A DNA stretch of 64,000 nt from Rhizobium sp. CG5 (GTDB lineage: Bacteria > Pseudomonadota > Alphaproteobacteria > Rhizobiales > Rhizobiaceae). The notes under the pieces were generated by a model. That model had not been told where the DNA came from, searched no databases, and saw only the letters and a list, made by a program, of their open reading frames with translations. Position 1 is the first letter of the stretch. The number at the start of each line of letters is the position of its first letter. Positions 61,003 to 64,000 of this stretch are shown here, one piece after another. The stretch spans positions 1 through 64,000 of the forward strand of contig NZ_JABAEF010000007.1 in the NCBI RefSeq assembly GCF_023701945.1. Direction: 5' to 3'. The position numbers and the translations under genes are program-made.

Positions 61003-62793
61003 CTAGCGCACCTGGACCTTGGCCATTTCCTGTCCATCCGGGCTCATGACATGGGTCGAGCATGCCAGGCACGGATCAAAGGAATGCAAGGTCCTGAGGA
61101 TTTCGAGGGGCTGGGCCGGATCGGCCATCGGCGTGTCCATCAATGCCGCCTCGAAGGCGCCGATATTGCCGGTGGGATCGCGGGGCGAACCGTTCCAGGT
61201 GGTCGGCACGACGCACTGGTAATTGTCGATCTTGCCATCCTTGATCTTGACCCAGTGGGCGAGTGCGCCGCGTGGTGCTTCGGTAAAGCCGACCCCCTTG
61301 ACTTCCGCAGGCCAGGTCTCCGGCTTCCACTTGTCGACGAAAGCGGTATTGGAATCGCCGGCCTTGATATTGGCCATCAGCTTGTTGAAGAAATGGCGCA
61401 TCTGCAGGCCGGCCCAGTCGGATTCGAGCGCGCGGGCCGCGGTGCGGCCAAGCGTCGAAAAGAGGGCGGTGACCGGCAAGCCAAGATCGGTCAGAAGCTT
61501 TTCCACCGGCTCCTTGAATTCAGGCTTGTTCTGGGCATAGCCGACGATCCAGCGGGCCAGAGGCCCGACTTCCATGGCATTGCCCTTCCAGCGCGGCGAC
61601 TTGATCCAGGAATATTTGCCGGCCTCGTCGAGTTCCTCGATATTGGTGCGCGTGCCCTTGGCGTTGGGACCGAGCACGTAATTCGGCTCGGTGACGCCGT
61701 CCCACGGATGCAGGCCCTTGGTTTCGTCCGGATACTTGTACCAGGAATGGGCCACGAATTCCTGGATCTCATCTGGATCTTCAAGGTCGACCGGGAAGAC
61801 TTCGGCGAGATTGCCGTTGATGATCGCGCCGCGCGGCAGTTTCAGGCTGGCATCGGTATAGTCATTGGCATGTTCGGGAACGTCGCCATAGGACATCACG
61901 CATTTGCTCGACAGCCCGCCGCCATAGAGCCAGTCCTTGTAGAAGGAGCCGATCGCCTTGACGTCAGGAACATAGACCTTGGCGTTGAATTCGATCAGCT
62001 GATCGATGATCGAGGAGACGTGGTTCAGCCGCTCCATGTTGATCGCGCCGACGCCGCCTGTGCCATCGACATTGATCGGACAGGGCACACCGCCGACCAG
62101 CCAGTTCGGATGGGGGTTCTTGCCGCCGAAGATCGTATGGATCTTGACGATTTCCTTCTGGAAATCGAGCGCCTCGAGATAATGGGCGACTGCCATCAGA
62201 TTGGCTTCGGGCGGCAGCCTGTAGGCCTTGCTGCCCCAGTAGCCGTTCTTGAACGGGCCGAGCTGGCCGCTTTCCACGAACTTCTTCAGCCGGGTCTGGA
62301 TATCCTTGAAATAGCCGGGCGACGACAGTGGCCAGTCGGAAATCGACTGTGCCAGGGCCGAGGTGCCCTTCGGATCGGCGTTCAGTGCCGAGACCACGTC
62401 GACCCAGTCGAGCGCATGCAGATGATAGAAATGCACGACATGGTCATGCACCTGCAGCGCCAGTTGCATCAGGTTGCGGATCGAATTGGCATTTTCCGGG
62501 ATGAGGATGCCGAGCGCGTTTTCGACGGCGCGCACAGAGGTCAGCGCATGGGTGCCGGTGCACACGCCGCAGATCCGTTCGGTGAAGGCCCAGGCGTCGC
62601 GCGGGTCGCGGTTCTTGAGAATGACCTCAATGCCGCGCCACATGGTGCCGGTGGAGACGGCGTTGCGGATGATGTTGTTCTCGTCGACATTGACCTCGAC
62701 GCGCATGTGACCCTCGATGCGGGTCACCGGATCGACGACGATGCGCTTGCCGGAATTGTCGAGCGAGAAGCCATTCGGTGTTTGAACTGTCAT
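61003..62793 (-). CDS. hupL: HupL, [NiFe] hydrogenase large subunit
   Basis: A 596-residue catalytic subunit of group 1 membrane-bound uptake hydrogenases. N-terminal nickel motif [13 protein letters not shown] (Cys75, Cys78) and C-terminal DPCLACSTH (Cys575, Cys578). HupD is expected to cut after His581, releasing 15 residues starting VMSPDG. It oxidises H2 at the periplasmic face, exported as a folded pair with HupS. 23 nt after hupS. Confidence 0.97.
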   Translation of the reverse strand: MTVQTPNGFSLDNSGKRIVVDPVTRIEGHMRVEVNVDENNIIRNAVSTGTMWRGIEVILKNRDPRDAWAFTERICGVCTGTHALTSVRAVENALGILIPENANSIRNLMQLALQVHDHVVHFYHLHALDWVDVVSALNADPKGTSALAQSISDWPLSSPGYFKDIQTRLKKFVESGQLGPFKNGYWGSKAYRLPPEANLMAVAHYLEALDFQKEIVKIHTIFGGKNPHPNWLVGGVPCPINVDGTGGVGAINMERLNHVSSIIDQLIEFNAKVYVPDVKAIGSFYKDWLYGGGLSSKCVMSYGDVPEHANDYTDASLKLPRGAIINGNLAEVFPVDLEDPDEIQEFVAHSWYKYPDETKGLHPWDGVTEPNYVLGPNAKGTRTNIEELDEAGKYSWIKSPRWKGNAMEVGPLARWIVGYAQNKPEFKEPVEKLLTDLGLPVTALFSTLGRTAARALESDWAGLQMRHFFNKLMANIKAGDSNTAFVDKWKPETWPAEVKGVGFTEAPRGALAHWVKIKDGKIDNYQCVVPTTWNGSPRDPTGNIGAFEAALMDTPMADPAQPLEILRTLHSFDPCLACSTHVMSPDGQEMAKVQVR

Positions 62794-62816
62794 GATGATG
62801 TTCCCTGCCCTGGTTG

Positions 62817-63899
62817 TTATGCGTCGGTTTTTTCGCGCTTGGAGGTGACCCGCTTGACCGCGGTGATTGCGGCATGGGCGGCAACCGCGCTGCCGACGAC
62901 GACCGCTGCCGTGGCGCCGATCTTGTCGGCATTGGCCTCGACGCCGAACTGGTTGATGGTGGTCAGCCGGTCGTAGAAGCTGCCCTTGTCCCAGAAACCG
63001 TCCTCCGAACAGCCGATGCAGCCATGCCCGGACTGGATCGGGAAAGAGACGCCACCATTCCAGCGCACGGTGGAACAGGCGTTGTAGGTGGTCGGGCCCT
63101 TGCAGCCCATCTTGTAGAGGCAGTAGCCCTTGCGGGCGCCCTCATCGTCCCATTCCTCGACGAACTGGCCGGCGTCGAAATGCGGGCGGCGATAGCACTT
63201 GTCGTGGATGCGCTGCGAATAGAACATTTTCGGCCGACCCTGCCGGTCGAGTTCCGGCAGCTTGCCGAAGGTGGTGATGAAGGTGACGACGCCGGTCATC
63301 ACCTCGGCGATGGGCGGACAGCCCGGAACCTTGATGATCGGCTTGTCGCGGATGACCTTGTCGATCGGGGTTGCCTGGGTCGGGTTCGGCTTGGCGGCCT
63401 GGACGCAGCCCCAGGAGGCGCAGGCGCCCCAGGCAATGACGGCCATGGCGTCTTCCGCCATCCATTTGAGCTTTTCGACGAAGGGCCGGCCGCCGTCGAT
63501 GCAGAACATGCCGTCTTCGTTGAGCGGCGGGTTGCCCTCGACGGCGAGGATGTACTTACCCTTGTATTTCTGCTTGGTCTCTTCAAGGATCGCCTCGGCC
63601 TGATGGCCGGCCGCTGCCATGATCGTATCGTCATAGTCGAGCGAGATCATCGATAGCACCACATCCTTGACCAGCGGATGGGCCGAACGGATGAAGCTTT
63701 CCGAACAGCAGGTGCATTCCAGCCCGTGCATCCAGATGACCGGCACGCGCTCATTGGTTTCGAGCGCCTGGGCCATGGTCGTTGCCGCACCCGGGCCGAA
63801 GCCGAGGCTGGCGGCCGTCAGGCTGCAGAATTTCGTGAAGCTGCGCCTGGTGATGCCTTGACGGCGAATGACATCGTAAAAGGTTTCTGTTGCTGCCAT
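62817..63899 (-). CDS. hupS: HupS, [NiFe] hydrogenase small subunit, six-Cys proximal cluster type
   Basis: A 360-residue Fe-S subunit. A twin-arginine signal ([11 protein letters not shown]) directs export of the HupSL pair; a C-terminal helix near residues 325-345 anchors it. Proximal cluster ligands Cys62, 64, 65, 160, 165 and 194 correspond (constant offset 45) to Cys17, 19, 20, 115, 120 and 149 of E. coli Hyd-1, so both extra cysteines of the oxygen-tolerant [4Fe-3S] cluster are present ([18 protein letters not shown]). Electrons pass to HupC. First gene of the island. Confidence 0.96.
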   Translation of the reverse strand: MAATETFYDVIRRQGITRRSFTKFCSLTAASLGFGPGAATTMAQALETNERVPVIWMHGLECTCCSESFIRSAHPLVKDVVLSMISLDYDDTIMAAAGHQAEAILEETKQKYKGKYILAVEGNPPLNEDGMFCIDGGRPFVEKLKWMAEDAMAVIAWGACASWGCVQAAKPNPTQATPIDKVIRDKPIIKVPGCPPIAEVMTGVVTFITTFGKLPELDRQGRPKMFYSQRIHDKCYRRPHFDAGQFVEEWDDEGARKGYCLYKMGCKGPTTYNACSTVRWNGGVSFPIQSGHGCIGCSEDGFWDKGSFYDRLTTINQFGVEANADKIGATAAVVVGSAVAAHAAITAVKRVTSKREKTDA

Positions 63900-63970
63900 G
63901 ATGCTCCTCCGGCCTTATCCACCCTCCGGCCCGACCCAATGATCAGGGCGGGCGTGGTGGATAAGGGTTT

Positions 63971-63985
63971 GCAAGAAGCAGACCA
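63971..63985 (-). promoter_or_regulatory. Sigma-54 promoter of hupSLCDEF
   Basis: On the minus strand TGGTCTGCTTCTTGC has the invariant -24 GG and -12 GC with correct spacing and a perfect TTGC. It lies 72 nt before the hupS start. The activator site would be further upstream, beyond the window end. Confidence 0.72.
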
Positions 63986-64000
63986 GATTGAGAACGGCTC

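Noticed and set aside
60970..62976. 668-codon plus-strand frame across hupL
   Set aside because: Antisense to the unmistakable hydrogenase large subunit; composition is that of a mirror frame.

Overview
The window looks like the chromosome or a large replicon of an alphaproteobacterium, most likely a member of the Rhizobiaceae. The grounds are high GC with strong codon bias, a rhizobial-type hupSLCDEF-GHIJK-hypABFCDEX hydrogenase cluster, a bcsN-bcsA-bcsB cellulose operon, and many Bug/TctC-, Opp- and Phn-type importers. No rRNA, tRNA, CRISPR array or intact mobile element was seen; only eroded transposase fragments are present.

Layout. (1) 1-5.75 kb: a leftward operon for a tripartite tricarboxylate-type (TTT) importer (tctC, tctB, tctA) with a D-glutamate-cyclase-like enzyme, a RidA protein and the first codons of one more gene, facing a divergent LysR regulator. 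(2) 6.0-11.8 kb: a leftward FecCD-type ABC importer operon framed by two related GATase-fold proteins with opposite domain order and an FmdE-like protein. Opposite it lies the wreck of a second such importer, ending in an IS6-type transposase fragment, then a LysR gene. (3) 14.1-33.4 kb: a 19 kb rightward phosphonate-type locus: phnF, phnG-M, a PhnCDEE importer with a broken phnC, a hexapeptide acyltransferase, a complete dipeptide/Opp-type importer, and three phosphohydrolases of different folds. (4) 33.8-36.2 kb: a soluble chemoreceptor with near-identical 90-residue repeats. (5) 36.8-44.9 kb: bcsN-bcsA-bcsB, a terminator, and a bcsK-like TPR gene. (6) 44.9-63.9 kb: a complete leftward [NiFe]-hydrogenase island with structural, maturation and regulatory genes.

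The most unusual system is the phn locus. Its PhnJ aligns without gaps to E. coli PhnJ around the radical-SAM region, yet all four essential cysteines are replaced (Thr, Arg, Leu, Gly). The fold landmarks, the equivalent of Gly32 and the PhnI histidine pair remain. phnN and phnP, which process the product of C-P cleavage, are absent, while a phosphodiesterase trio and a second importer are added. This points to a C-P-lyase-like complex that assembles and may do the PhnI/PhnM chemistry but cannot break C-P bonds by the known mechanism. Two related palindromes, one before phnF and one before phnC, suggest that PhnF controls both halves.

The hydrogenase is a membrane-bound uptake enzyme whose small subunit carries the six-cysteine proximal-cluster signature of oxygen-tolerant enzymes. 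Sigma-54 promoter sequences lie before hupS (near-consensus) and hupG (exact consensus match). The likely activator HupR/HoxA and the kinase HupT are encoded at the far end of the same transcription unit.
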